A program made the translations under genes and the position numbers. The notes beneath the pieces are model-generated. The model worked only from the letters and a program-made list of their open reading frames with translations. It had not been told where the DNA came from and ran no database searches. A DNA stretch of 64,000 nt from Oryzias latipes. Taxonomy: Eukaryota > Chordata > Actinopteri > Beloniformes > Adrianichthyidae. Each line of letters opens with the position of its first letter. Position 1 is the first letter of the stretch. The DNA lies in assembly GCF_002234675.1 (NCBI RefSeq), contig NC_019859.2:7901983-7965982 (forward strand). The letters run 5' to 3'. Shown piece by piece: positions 21,766-34,492 of this stretch.

Positions 21766-23560
21766 CTTCCCCTGCATGCCCCAAGCACGTATTCCTCCCA
21801 TTTATTGGTGATGGTAAACAGTACCAATAAAAAGTGCATACTTTTTTCTATTTTACAGGTGTTGGGAACAGTAGCATTTGCACTTAAGCCAGGAATTTAA
21901 GTTGAATGTTTATGGAATACGATCCATGATCTGACTTTATGACAATCCACAAGCACTAGTCTAGTTCGTCTCAATGGAAAGATAGCTAGGAGTATTTACC
22001 ATAACGGGAGACATTCTAACCACTTAGAGAGGTTTCAGGTCTGAATTTTGAATCCCAACAGCAGACTGGTTTCTAATAAACACCAGAAAGAAAGTTTAGC
22101 TCCAGATGTACCAAAAAGTGGTTCATGTGCAATGAAGATAGAACTTTCCTTCAACAGTGAAGTTTGGAGAAGGCTTTAGAGTCAACATGACAGAAGCTAC
22201 AGGGTCACAGCTATCTAAAAAAATATCCTAAAGGTAATGTAACTGTTGCTTCAAGAGTGACATCAACTTTTAAAGATTTTTTATCTAAATCAAGCTATCC
22301 GATTCCATATTCTGTTGAGCTTTATCGACTGACGGAGACCTGGGGAGCACTTATGCAACAAGAACAGGAAACCTGGTTCTGAACATGCCAGTCCCCTTAA
22401 GGTACTTTTGTCTCTCCCTGTTGCAATTACAACTTTAGAAATGTTATTTTATATGGTTTTGTTTTTTTAAGCGAGGAAGTGCATCTTTTAGGAAGCAGAA
22501 AAATACTTACTACTGGTAGTTTATAAATACTTTTTTTAAACTAGATTTGAAAACTATGTTTTGAAGTCATCTTTTTTTTAAAATAAAATCAAGAGCCTAA
22601 ATCTTTCAACTGTCATTAAAAGCTTTCACTTATTAAAATAAAAGAAGTATTTTCATCCAGTGACACAAACATGGTAAGGACGTTAATTCCAGAAATGGCA
22701 CATGTCGGCTATTTGCCTTACAAGACTTTTATTGCATGTTTTTTCAGTAAAGTTATGGAAGTTATAGTCGAAAGTCAAACCAGAGCAGCAAAACACCAAA
22801 AAGGGTATTACTCTGAAATAAAATGTTCATTTCAATTCATGACTTGAGTAGGGCTAAGTGTAAAAAATAAATCGAACAACTACAAAAATACTAATCTGCC
22901 AAATTAGTTAACAATTTTAGTATTAGCAAATTCTGGTATTTCCACACATATGCATTTGAATAAAGTAGAAACATCCCATGGTTAACAGCCTCTGATAACA
23001 AGAATTTAATTTATTTAAAATAGTAAAACTACTCCAACCACTCTTATTTAATGACATCACAGTTTAGTTTTTTTTAGTGCAGCTTAGGAAACTGAAAATG
23101 TTTTAATGTCATCTCTTTTTTACTTGTAGCCTAAAGGAATTTCATCAAAAAACAGTTAAGACATGTAGTCCAAATTAAAAGGATCTTGCCTGGAGTAACT
23201 AGTATGAAGTGTGACACATTTTGCTTTATTTTCCTAATTTGTTAAGTGCTTTGATGCAACCACATGTTTAAAACTGTTTTTTATAAATGTTAATTTTTTT
23301 TAGTAACAAGTAAAAGTTCAATATACAGTATAGTGCCTTGAAAGAACTTAAAGTTAAATATTTTTTACCAAAAAAATATACATCAACATAACCCATAAAC
23401 TACCCACTTATCATGGAACATTTTCAATTTGTTTTAAATTTGTAATGATTTATTTTTTTTATTATTTTTGGTTAAGTATACTTTAAAATAGCAGAAATTT
23501 AGTCTTCATTTATAAACTTTAAACAATTTAGCATTTAGCAACCGAATTTGTTTAGCTAGT
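21766..23560. other. Intergenic DNA upstream of SLC24A3
   Basis: Very AT-rich, no ORF of note, no recognised repeat. It ends abruptly at the CpG-rich SLC24A3 promoter. Confidence 0.6.
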
Positions 23561-23574
23561 AAAGAATTGTTTCT

Positions 23575-23901
23575 TGGCGGGTTTTCTTGTGCGCGCGCGC
23601 GCGCCCCCGCCCCGCACGCGCCCCCTCCGCTCAGTCACTGCACGGAAGCAGGCAGGAAGAGCTCGGAGGAGCTCAATCCAACATGACATAACCTCGTGAA
23701 CCGGCGCTTCCAGCCACGAGCTCGCAGTTTGCTCAGCCCTCCCTACCTCGCAGCATCCCTGCGGTATCCGTTTACAACTTTCCGCCCCCCCCCCGCGTGC
23801 CGCCCTCGGTACTTCTCCTCCCCTCATCCGGAGAGACGAGCAGCAGCTTTCTGGGGAATTACAGGAGTTCGCTTCTCCTCGCCAGACTTCAGCGGATCTG
23901 C
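23575..23901 (+). promoter_or_regulatory. SLC24A3: SLC24A3 CpG-rich promoter and 5' UTR
   Basis: Composition switches sharply from AT-rich to GC-rich at about 23575, with a (GC)7 run at 23591-23604 followed by GC boxes (CCCCCGCCCCGC) and many CpGs. It ends at the SLC24A3 start codon. This is a CpG-island-type promoter; the exact transcription start is not visible but is probably 23620-23680. Confidence 0.7.
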
Positions 23902-24091
23902 ATGGATGTGACAGCGGAGGAAGAGACGCCTCTGCCGGGCATCCGAGCGAGGAACAGACGACTGATGCCGAGCCAGAGAAAGGTGAAAGCGAGGCGGAAG
24001 AGGCGAAAGGAGTTGGTTTTCATCCAGATCTGCTTGTTCGGCGGCTTGCTGCTGCTCGTCAAGGGGCTTTCCTACTTCGGGGAGAATTCAG
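23902..24091 (+). CDS. SLC24A3: SLC24A3 coding exon 1
   Basis: Starts at the first in-frame ATG ([13 protein letters not shown]), 63 codons plus one base, ending before GTGAGG. An upstream continuation of the open frame to 23797 has no ATG. Confidence 0.88.
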
Positions 24092-27000
24092 GTGAGGACC
24101 CGCAGCGAGTTCCGGGATGCCGGGAATGGGCGGCTGAATGCCAGCCCGTTTGTTAGTCACGTTTCTGCCCTCAAACAGTCACGGTTAAGAGAAAAACCCA
24201 CTATGAGGGAAAGGGCAAACCAAAATGTGGTTTATTCAGAAAGAACGGCGCTTAAACAAACACTGAATGTTACAGTTTAGAGAGGAAAAGCTCAATTCTA
24301 ATGTGAAAAAATGCAATATTTTTAACAGAAAAGTGACATGATGTGGTCTGAAAGCTGAAGTAAAATGAGGTTTGAATGCTTCTTCATCATGAAGCTCATG
24401 AGCTAAAGGAAGCAGATCAGGTGTTCAGGATGCAGAGCTGGAATCAGGATGCAGAAACCATGCAAACCATAACTTAGAGCACCCTGAGGGAATTAGCTCT
24501 GTCCAAGGAAACACTTCATACATAACAAAGAAGAAAAAATCTTCAATTACTTTAAAAAAGTCTAGATTCTTTGCGGACAAAGGCGATACTTTTCAATATT
24601 CTCTTGAAAATGATTCCAATACAATTTTTGCCTTCACTTAAGCTCTAGCTTTGGTAGATCATACCCCAAACCATGTATAAAGTAATATTTACGTGAACAA
24701 TAAACGTCTCAGACGACTGGAATGGATGGATCAATAAATCATAAAGCAGAAAAGGTTGTGTGTGTGTTTTTTTTTATGTTCATTTGCAGATACTCAGGCG
24801 AGGTTCTCTGAAATCTAAAAAGTATGTCAAGCTGTCCTTAGAGATGCTTTGACTTTGACCAAACGGGGGTTCATCCCACATGGCTCCACCTCTGGATTTA
24901 GAGGGACTCATTTAAAGACCCACTCCGATGAAAATGATGGGTTTTTTTAACACATTCTTGTGGTATTTTTCTGATGATGGAGGACGTATGTTAAGAAAGT
25001 TACGTTCAAAATGGCATTTCTGAGTGTTTCTTTATTCAAATGGTTGTGAATCAGGAGCAGACAACAAACTGCCGTTTAAAAAAGATCGTATTTGTTACGT
25101 AGAAAATACGCTGGGCGGCCCGCTCTATTCTGATGCATCCACTTGTAGACAAATAGATCCATGAATGTCTTTGTTGAAGTGGAACTTTAGAAAAAAAAAC
25201 TACCGTATTAGAAACTGATTAAATATTTAAAATAAAACACATTGTACTGCTCTGTTGATTCATTCCCCCCTGAATCTGTCTGTTCTCTCGCTGGGAAGCA
25301 TTCCTCCGATCTCTGAGACCAGCAGAATTCTAGACATCAACAACCTCTGCTAACAATACAACAACACGCTAACGAACTGAAATAGAAGCTTAATTCATTT
25401 GTGGTGTGATTGCCAAGTAATGGTGAGCAATAACGAGTGCATTAATGCAAACTACCTTTTTTCATTTTAGTGTAAACATGAAGGGTATGAACAATTGACC
25501 AGATCACAGAGCTCCGTGAAATAGGACTTATTTTCACAGTTCATTTTCCTACCTGGAAGGAAGCCGACTCCATCTCTGAGGCTCCGCCTTCCTCTCCTTG
25601 TGGGCGCCGCCCATTTCATGGCGTCATCCTATAGTCGGCCTTGGCGACGTGCCTGCGTACTCCGTCTTTGTTCATTTAGAGAAACTTATTTCTGCCTTTA
25701 TTTCCAGAAGGTTGGATTTGTGTAGAAATAGGTCTCAGTAGCTGTGCTGTGAGGAAGCTGCAGTTAAAACCGCGAGGTGGAACTGACATCACCCACAGAT
25801 ATAACAACGGTCTAGAGCAAGGCTCTCTGGTTGGTATTTTTTGTGGGTGTATGTTTATTCTGTTATGTTCTTTCTGTTGTAGCCGTCAGGCAAAACAAAT
25901 GTCCCTCACGAGACAATAAAGTATTTATTGATTGATATTGACTGATGGATGTCAGTCTTCATGTCTTTACACTGACTTCATGTTGCTCAGAGAATAAACT
26001 TTAAAACAGATCTACAGGTACATAAGACTAAGTACTTCTCTGATACGTTAGTCCCACATTAACTACCTCAGACTCTGAGAAGTTCAGGGATGGAGCCACA
26101 GTCCCCCTGATGATGTTAGACAAAGCTCTACTCAAGTCCAGGCTAAAAGTGAATCTTTTTTTGGTTAGCTGAAAGTCTTCAGCTGCACTCTTTATTCTAA
26201 ATTGATTGTTAAACTAAATGTTTTATGTTTCATTTTCCTTATTTTTCTATCCTGGTTAGGAACTGTGCTGAACAAATGAACATACCAGGATGAGGTTATA
26301 TTCTTGATAAAACGTAAGATCCGCTCATTTTATTCAGAATTGCTGCACAGGAGTATTCACCATAACTTTGACAGCTTTAGGACAATCAATCCAGCATTGG
26401 AGTTCATGAATAGAATTCAATTCAATTTTATTTGTACAGCCCAAATTCACAACAACAGTCTTCTTGATGGGCTTCGTATCGGTAATTGAAAAAGTGAAAC
26501 ATAAAATCAAAAGGATCATAAATACATAGAGTTCAATAGGAAAATACTAAATTGAACAAACTGACTAAACTAAACTGGCCTCCCTGCCCTTAGACCCCCC
26601 CTTTGCGGTATGGAAAAACTCCTAAAAAAAACAGAAAAACCGGATTCTGGAAAAAATAGAAGAAGAATAGAGGAGTTCCTTTAGATCGTGTTTTTAAACA
26701 TATTCAACATAATTCCAAACACTCCTGGAAAATCTGGACCCAACAAACGTTAAGGCTCGACTTGTAGGATGAGCACAACAATGTTTGTGCGTTTGTTGTT
26801 TATAGTAGGAAGTATCAAATGACATGTAAATTGTAAACCATCATGACAGTTGTCATTTTTCAGATTGGAGAAATGTTTGTTTTTTCTCAAATAACTTACT
26901 TTTAAAATGAAATTTGTTTAAAGAAAACAGCTGCTGACTGTGTATTCCTCAGAATTAATATAAGTTGCTGCAATGTTGTTTGACGTATTATTCCAAATAT

Positions 27001-30000
27001 TTTCTAACAGAAAAAGTGAATTTAATGTAGTGCTTAAGACGTGTACGTTGTTGTTGGTGAAGGACGAGAGAGTTGTTTCTATGTTTTCTAAGGATCTGTT
27101 TTTATTAGACTGCAGTGGATGCAGTTTATTTTCTTCAGTAGTTTCTGAATTCAAACAGGAATCTCAGTGAATGAACTCATCAGCCTGTGGCTTTTGTATT
27201 AAAGCTAGCTTGAAAAATATGATGTTAAAAAGTGTTGGAAATCAAAGCATTCGCTGATCGGTCTCCAGCGTGTTCAATGGTTTCATTTCTTCTCTACCGT
27301 TTTTTCCCTAGATCCACTTTTCACAACTAGAGTTAGAAGATTTGATCGTAGAAATGATACAACCTTGGAAAGAATTAAAAAAAAACACAACAAGTTGTTC
27401 CTCATTCTCTTAACTTTAGATTAGATTTCAAAATAAAATGATAATATATTAAATGAAACTCAAAAGAGGCAGAGCGTTTGATGGACAGGTGACTGGAAAA
27501 GGGGCTCTACAGTAAACCCTTGTTTTTCGCGGGGGTTACGTTCCAAAAAGAACCCGTGATAGGCAAAATCCGTGAAGTAGAAACCTCTATTTATTTTTAC
27601 AGTTATTATACAATTAAATCCTCTCTTATACATTGAAAAGAAAGAACAAACCATTTTACAGGCTCAAGCATTTGTTTCACAAATAAAAGTACTTTAGAAA
27701 CGCTTTTTTTCAACAAATAACTTCTGTACTGTAAATGTCAAATAATAATTTTAATCATCAATGTGAACAGAAGGCTTCAAATCGCGGAGATTAGCCCCGC
27801 CCACCGGGACCCGAGTAATTGGATTAAACTGGAGAAAATTTAAAATAACTATGAAAAAAATACAAAGTACAGTGGGACAAATAGTGACTAAGGTGTATTT
27901 CACTGCTCTACAGACTGAGCCGCTGCATCCTGACTCCACTTTGAAGTGTTTTCTCCCTTTGAAGCCCGCGGTGTAGCTGTGTTTTATCGGGAGAAGAACA
28001 TAGTGATAGGCAGTTGTTGTTGTCGCTCTTTTTTCTATGGGTTATAGAGAAACTCTAAATTGCAAGATGATTTGCACGTATGTGCTGTAAATTTGGCAAG
28101 CTGATTTACTTATGTGTACATATTAAACTGCAACGTTATTGACGCGCACGTAGAGAAGAAGCGGAGTGACTTTGTAGCCAATCAGAATGCAGAACACAAT
28201 GCAAATCCGTGAAGTAGCGAAACCGTGAAAAGTAAACCGTATTATAGCGAGGGATCACTGTACTGCGTTTAGTTCTTTAAATGACACACTCAATTGTCAA
28301 AAACGAAAACTTCTCTGTTCAGCAACTCACAGGAAAAATCCATGAGGTCACATCCTGCCAAGATGGTGATCATCACTGATTTGAATCCTCTCCACAGAAC
28401 AGTAGGTCATGTGGCCTACACCCCTTCACTGCCATTGGTTTTCTACAGAAGTAAAATCAAAAGATACATCAAACTTCTGGAGGGTGTACCTTATTTATAT
28501 GAGGAACTTCATGAGACAGTGAGGCCTTCCTCTCCATACCGCTCCTCCTGATGACTTTATGCTCAAGATGGCAGAAGATGAGAGGCGGCGGGAGCGGCCC
28601 TGCGGCGCTGCTGCTGTGTTTGGTGTGGTGGAGGTGAGGCCGGGTCAGGAGTTCAGGCGCCCCCTGAGGACTGTTGAAAAATCGTCCTTTGTAATTCCAT
28701 CTGGCTCCCTCCAGGTTGGCGTTGAGGTTGGCAGGGTGGAAAAAGGAATGGCTCTCCTGCTCGGCTCTGCCTAGTATGAAATGAATTAGTTGGCGTTGCT
28801 GCTCTCTGGAAGAATGTGCAGATGTAGCCCCAGTGGTAGCCCCCCTCTACAACCCCCACCCTAAGGAGGATTTTGTTTTGGAAAATCATGAAATCCTCTC
28901 TGAACGTGTAAAGCAGTGCAGCTGACTAACCCTCACATCTGTGGAGCCCTCGTCCAGCTGCTCGCCGCCTTCATTACATAAAGAATCAGACTGTAATCAA
29001 GCTTAACAGAACGCTGGACTCTGCAGCCTGCAGGATGTGCCCAACGCTTCAAGCACATTTGCAGACAAAGGGAAGGCTTCGTCAACACGTCTTTCTTTTT
29101 AAGCCGCTTGTTCCAAAAACAACTGCAGGTCATTTTTCCAGAACCTCAATGGCCAACCCTCCCGTTATCCAGCAGAGGTCTCTGGTGGAGACATTTAGAG
29201 GATGGACTGTTGTCATCGGAGGGGGGGAGCTCTCAGAAGTTCAGAGGACAGAAATGACTGCAGACATCACCCAGCTGAACATGGAGTCCAGTCTTACAGG
29301 AAGCTCTAGACCACAGACCTGGTCTATGTTGGTTGATGCCCAGTTATGCGTTCCTTGTAGAACCTGCCGCTAAATGTGTTTGGGTCGTTTCAGTGCCGCG
29401 GTTCGGTTCAGGTCTTGATGTAAATAATCTGTCATGAGATCTTTATGAATCCCTAGGAAACTCTTCCTGCTTTTTAGAGCTTCATTTTAGTGGTTGCCGT
29501 GGTGACATATTTGAAGGTACAGTCATTGGTTCTATAGTGATGCATTGCTGGTAAATGCCTCCAAAGTCCCTCAGATTGCTCTGTTAAAGCTACAGTCAGG
29601 TTTTGACGTACATGTTTTGGGTTTTTCCGCGCCCGTATCTTGAGGGGAGTGCGGGTGTGTCTTGCAGTTACATTGAGGTTCAGAGAAAATGGAACAGATA
29701 ATTGTAATCTAGTGTAAAAAATTGGCAAACTTATACGAGGCACACAAGGAACATGCACTCACCACGTGGACAGAACTTAGCTGTACATTTGTTCGATTTC
29801 ACGAAGTAAAATATCCCATAGATATGAGCGTTTATGCGATGACCATTTATGAATTAACTGTGTTCTGAAGACAAAAATGTTGAAATTTTATTAAAAAAAT
29901 AAATTGAAAAACATTTTAGTTGCAAAAATTGTTCAAACGCAATGCATTGTGGTCTATATTGGCCGATCTAGTGAACATCGATGCACACTGGTTTTTCGCA

Positions 30001-31610
30001 GAGACTTCTGGGAAGTCTCTAGGGCACTCGATTTAGGAATTGTAGATTCAGACAGCACTACAAAATGGCGAATGCACTACATAGTGAGCAGTGAAGGAAT
30101 TCAGACACAGCCAGAGACTTGTTGAGGCTCTTGGTTCTAGAAAGGATTTCTGTTTTACATATGAAATGGTGGAGATTAGAACCACATAGTTCTGTAAGGA
30201 GAGTCCTGCCATGAAATAAGATTTTAAATTGTTTATCTCAAAGTCCCCTCTTACATAAAGTCTTTAAAGTGCAAAACCTCTAAAAAGACAGAAGTTCTCA
30301 AAAGGTTCTGGGGATGGAAAGTGGACGGTTGGTAAAACGTCTGTTTAGCTGGATAGCCCCAGAACTGCTCGCCATTTTTGTTGCACCGCTAATGTTGCGT
30401 TGGGGGTTGTGAGGGGCTGTAAGCTAGCGGGAGAGCATGTAACCAGATAGGTGACGGGGAGTGGGGCCAGGCTTGCTCTGTGCCAATGGTCCCGCCCACA
30501 ACTCTGAGGCAAATTTCTAGTAAGCTATTGTCGCTCTGCAGAGACTATGTCCTAAAAGAAAAGTAGTTTTGTGTTTTTGGCTAAAAACTCAAATCAAGAC
30601 CGACTTTATTTGTAAAGCAATTTTCCAACTAATGTTACTCAAAGTGCTCTACAAAAAAAAAATTCAGAAATAAAAGACCACTAGGAATGCTTTTAAAGTA
30701 GATTGGATTAGAAATGGTTTATTTCAATCAAAACAAACAACAGAAATACATATCTATACAGAAATGTAATGTATATAACTTAGAAGAATTAGTCATGAAT
30801 TGATTTGAAAACAAATATACATCCATAAGTAAACGATTGAATTACAATTCCTCTTAATCATAAACAAAACTCAAAACATGCCACAATAAAACCATGAAAT
30901 ATTAGTTTCATCAAAAGCTTTTTACTGAAGGGCTTTAAAAGGAGTGAGAGGAAGCAAAAGACGATGGGATGTGGTCTTAAAATAAAGATACCTGTGACCA
31001 TTTCAACCCCCCCACTGTCACTACCCCCCCCCCCCAAAGTAGCAGTTTAACAGTAAAACTAGGGAACAACTGATTGACAGCCATAGAGAAGGAGAACCAA
31101 CCAATGAGCTTCCTTTGTCTCAGCCCCTTCCACACCATCACAATGTAGAGCAGAACACTGACCAACATAGACATATAAAATATCTGCATTGCTGTTTTTT
31201 GGAGATCATAAATGAGGCCAGTCTCCTTAGAAAGAACACGGTGTTCTCTCCTGTTCTGTGCAGTGGGATGTTTGTCAGCAGCATCCTAAAATACGTGTAG
31301 ATTCCCGCCTCCTTCCTCCTTGGGAAGTCAAAAACACCTTTTTTGTTTTCAGTTTCTTGGTGATCATTTTGAGCGACTTCCTGTTGCACCATCTGATAAA
31401 AGCCTTTGTCTTCTGTCCCTCATCACGTCCAATCCCCTTCTCCTTGGTCACTTCTTCTGTGGCTTCTTCCAGGTTCTGGTTCTGGTGCGTCGGTCCGGAG
31501 CTCTGGAGGCCAGGACCGCTGGGTGGGACGGAGGCTGCAGCAGGAAATGGACAACAGCAGCCTGGAGCAAATGGAGATTGAAGAGGGATCTAAGAACTGC
31601 ACCACTCCAG
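23902..31610 (+). CDS. SLC24A3: SLC24A3 (NCKX3), K+-dependent Na+/Ca2+ exchanger, 5' part
   Basis: Coding exons 23902-24091 and 31473-31610 join in phase 1 to give residues 1-109; the rest of this roughly 640-residue family member lies off the right edge. Exon 1 has a basic stretch ([10 protein letters not shown]) before a hydrophobic segment at about 38-53, the signal-like first segment of NCKX proteins. Exon 2 encodes the extracellular N-terminal loop, with [18 protein letters not shown] and SKNCTTP. These align with the human NCKX3 stretch that has two N-glycosylation sequons (NSS and NCT here, residues 91-93 and 105-107). NCKX3 exports Ca2+ with K+ in exchange for Na+ at the plasma membrane. 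Order after SMIM26 and DTD1 matches human 20p11. The exchanger domains and their acidic residues are not in the window. NCKX4 is the main alternative, and synteny argues against it. Confidence 0.88.
24911..25178 (+). mobile_element. Dispersed family A repeat, copy 4 (5' half)
   Basis: Begins with the clear terminal motif TTTAAAGACCCACTCCGATG and continues in order to ACTTGTAGACAAATAGATCC, then stops. The 3' half is missing. Confidence 0.7.
26412..26655. mobile_element. Fragment of a dispersed fish repeat
   Basis: Begins AATTCAATTCAATTTTATTTG, then a CACAACAACAGTC block and a GGAAAAACTCC block, an arrangement repeated across teleost genomes (probably a LINE 3' UTR piece). The ends are not defined. 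Confidence 0.5.
27508..28262. mobile_element. Tigger-like (TcMar) non-autonomous element, copy 1
   Basis: The element spans 27510-28260 (751 bp) with TA on each side (27508-27509 and 28261-28262), the mariner-superfamily target. Its terminal inverted repeats begin CAGTAAACCCTTG and CAGTGATCCCTCGC, followed by CGCGGGGGTTACG and CACGGATTT-type motifs. No transposase frame. A second copy lies inverted at 53047-53824. Confidence 0.8.
29591..29695 (+). repeat. Weak member of a dispersed repeat (family P)
   Basis: GAGGGGAGTGCGGGTGTGTCTTGCAGTTAC resembles blocks at 42050-42270 and 55849-56131, which share a GTGTGTC(T/C)TGCAGTTC core and a GGTTTTTCGGGTTT-like block. The family is unidentified. Confidence 0.35.
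29931..30122. mobile_element. Remnant of a dispersed fish DNA transposon
   Basis: Carries CACTACATAGTGAGCAGTG, then GGAATTCAGACACAGCC, and CAATGCATTGTGG, sequences common to many fish DNA-transposon remnants. No second end is identified. Confidence 0.4.
30340..30715 (+). mobile_element. Dispersed family A repeat, copy 5 (3' half)
   Basis: Starts inside the element (GCTCGCCATTTTTGTTGCACC) and continues through TGTAAGCTAGCGGGAGAG and CTGCAGAGACTATGTCC to AAAAGACCACTAGGAATGC. A short LINE-tail-like piece at about 30596-30665 (CTTTATTTGTAAAGC then CTCAAAGTGCTCTAC) interrupts it. Confidence 0.6.
31473..31610 (+). CDS. SLC24A3: SLC24A3 coding exon 2
   Basis: Bounded by TTCTTCCAG and GTAAGA. Read in the phase set by exon 1 it is fully open and encodes [17 protein letters not shown] and on to SKNCTTP. 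The other open frames across it have no family match. Confidence 0.9.
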
Positions 31611-34492
31611 GTAAGAACGGGATGAAAGAAAGAGGACACCTGAGAGCCCCCCCCCCCCTCCCCCCTTGCTGCTTCCTTTGCTCTAGAACAGAAAGTGGAA
31701 GATAAAAGTGGGGAAACCAATCATTCTCGCTCCACATGTTGCTGTCCTCCTCCCTCTGTACTCCCCCTGATTTCTCTCCCTGACGTGGGGTAACCCAGAT
31801 TGTGAGGTCATGATATTTCCCATGAGCACACGCTGCAGCAGGCCGGGATGTTCTGGCTGCCTCAGCCTTTTTTTTTTAAATTTCTGCTTTTCTCCCCCCC
31901 CGAAGTTTCATACTCCCTCCACTTATGTCAAACTAGCTCCCTACGTCTTTCAGTTCATCCTTTTTTGTTGCTTTGAAGATTTTATCCTCAGTTTCCATGA
32001 CAACCTTTGTATCGTCATCAGTGAGATGGTTCGATAAGAACGGCTTAGTGCCTTTTAAAAGCCTCTGATCAACCACCTGTAATTGACTTTCCACCTTTAA
32101 AGCTTCTGCTGCTTCGGCAGCGCCCGCCGTCGCCCTCGCCACGTTCTCCATCGCCTGGCGCAGTCAACCGATGCGCAGGAAGGTGACATTACTGCAGATA
32201 CCTGCTGTTGAACGTGGTCCTTATGTGTGTCATTACTGCGCCGCCGCAGGTTCACAGCTGCGATCTAAAAACGGAGCTAAGGTCAAAGTTCATCCCGTTC
32301 TCCTCCCCTGCTGGTTATGCAGGAGTTGCTCCTTTCTCCTCTGGCTGCTAAATTTAAAAAGCGCACACCTCGAAGGGTTTAGCCCTCCGCCCCCTCCAGA
32401 GGACAGAGAGGCTAAATAACCTCTACGTTCTCAAACTCCTGTCCCACTTCACTGAATTCTTCTCTAAGACTCTTAAAACTGACAAAAAGTACAGAAGAGT
32501 TTTTTTGTAAATGAATCTGTTCTTGTTACAGTTGAGTTCACACTGGTGCAGAGTTCATTTGATCTGCTCCAGAGTTCGTTTCCTCTGAAGGTTTGGTTCA
32601 TTTGGCTGCTGTGAAAGCTCATCTGAACTCCGGTTCAGATGGAACCAGACGACTCAGGTCTGATGAGCCTCAATTCACTTGCAAGTGAACCCTGGTGTGA
32701 ACGCAAACAACAGCAAACCACAAAAAGTGAACAAACACAGCATAGAGAGTGTGGTTAAAAAGGCTAAAACAAGTTTAGTCTAGTCAAAAAAAGATCACGT
32801 TTTTTATTTATATTACAATTTTAGGGTCATCTTTATAATAGTGTTCTCCTGCTATACTGCAGTTCACCTTTCTCGTTCTCGCTGTTTCACAGATTTTCTT
32901 CAATTTCGCATGCTTGTTTTTTATATTACAGCTCACCTTTGCATCCTTGTCAATCAATCTCCTCTGTAGAGAATGTGTTCATCAAATCAGATCTTTTGGT
33001 TTCATTCTATAAAGTTAACTTTAAAAGTGTGAAAATGTTCAGAAAACTGTATAAAGTGTGTGGTGAGGAGTTTTACAGCCTGTAACATCTATAAGAATTG
33101 TAAAAAATAATCCCTACTTTACAGATTTCACTTATTGCAGGTTATTTTAGAACGTAACTCAATCCAATCAGTGACATAGACGCATGGTTGCAGTCCAAAC
33201 ACTGAAGTAACTAACCAGAATTAACACAAAAATAGCGATAACTATTTAAAAATGGAGCATAGTGACTTACTGACCAGGACTTTTGCCCCGAAGGTCGCTG
33301 GTTTGAGTCCCAGGCCCATCAGAAACAAACTCGGGTGTAACCAGTTCATCTTTATACTTGTGATAAAAGTCAAAGTGGAGAAGTGTTGTTGTAAAAATGC
33401 TCCAGGTAGAGCAACCACAGGTGTTCCAACATGTAAAAACTACGTGTGAACAGGACGTCCTTGAAAAAGAGAGTCTGCTCTCAATGGATTTCCCAGCAAA
33501 AATAAAGGAAAAAACTTGAGGAAACAATCGGTTGAAACATGCACGACCCATAAACCCCACTGGTTTGTCCCTGGCTTTAACACGCGTCAGGGTTGAAGGG
33601 TTTCCCGGCTTTGTGGAGGGCTTTAGTTTCGCTCTTCTTGGCAGAATACAGTCCCCCCCCCACCCACCCATATTTGCGGGGGTTAGGGACCAAAGACACC
33701 CGCGAAGCTGCCAAATCCGGCAATATGGGGAACCATCCCACACCCGGAATGTCCGTCACCGACCCTTAGACATCAAAAACACTTCTGAAATATTTCTGAT
33801 GGTTTATAAAACATTTATTAAAGACCTTTGGACCATCTCTCAACATGAAGAGTTAAATAGATTTTATTTAGAGCAATAGACTGTACCGTAGTGTCCTTTA
33901 TAACCCACATTAGGAGTGTCTCTCTGTGCCTTAAAACCAGGAGTCTGTGATTCCTTCATCATCAGTTAAGTGAGAGACAGAATCTTCTTCCAGATGAGGC
34001 CAGTTTCATCCATCCAACTGCTGCAGATGATAATTATTCTCCGTGATTATCTTCTTCAGCACATCAGGATATTACGTCAGTCAGCTGATGCCATTTCTCC
34101 GTATAGGGGCACAAACTTCGGTTGTAGCGATTCAGGATGTGAATAGCTCTGAAAAACGTCTTTGCAGCTGAGAAGGAAGCCGACGGGCCGGCGTGCTCTT
34201 CATCTCTGCCCCACCCCCACCCCCACCCCCACCCCGCAGCACATGATGAGTTTTCATGATGAACCGGAGGAGTCACGGGAACCCTGTAGTTTGAACCCCG
34301 ACACATTTGTGTTGGTGTTTAAGGTCGTTGCTGTTTAAAGGGAGGATTCGGTGTTCTCTTTTTTACTTTTTATTGGCCAATTTGTTTCTTTAACGTGCTT
34401 ATTTTAGTGTTTGTGTCAGCGTGGTGTGGTCGGTCGTCTGATTTGAAATTTAGGGAAGGATCGGAAAGTTTCTTCACTTCTGTTGCGTTTAA
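31611..34492 (+). other. SLC24A3: SLC24A3 intron 2, first part
   Basis: No exon seen. It includes a C-rich tract at about 31649-31663, a tRNA-like B-box (GGTTTGAGTCCC) near 33300 that may be a SINE head, and a (CCCCAC)n run at 34209-34236. A pogo/Tigger-like fragment near 33650 is listed separately. Confidence 0.55.
33642..33745. mobile_element. Pogo/Tigger-like terminal fragment
   Basis: Reads CAGTCCCCC, then CATATTTGCGGGGGTTAGGG and ACCCGCGAA, the terminal pattern of fish Tigger-type elements different from the 27510 family. Only one end is seen. Confidence 0.45.

Larger units (their letters stand above)
24092..31472 (+). other. SLC24A3: SLC24A3 intron 1
   Basis: A 7.4-kb intron with a GTGAGG donor and TTCTTCCAG acceptor. 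It holds family A copies at 24911 and 30340, a LINE/SINE-type fragment at 26412, a Tigger-like element at 27510 and a short-repeat remnant at 29931. Stretches 25179-26411, 26656-27507, 28263-29930 and 30716-31472 show no recognised feature. Confidence 0.8.

Noticed and set aside
18001..23560. SCP2D1 between DTD1 and SLC24A3
   Set aside because: It is present there in mammals, but no SCP2-domain frame is visible here.
33240..33330. tRNA gene with B box GGTTTGAGTCCC
   Set aside because: No cloverleaf or proper A box; more likely a SINE remnant.
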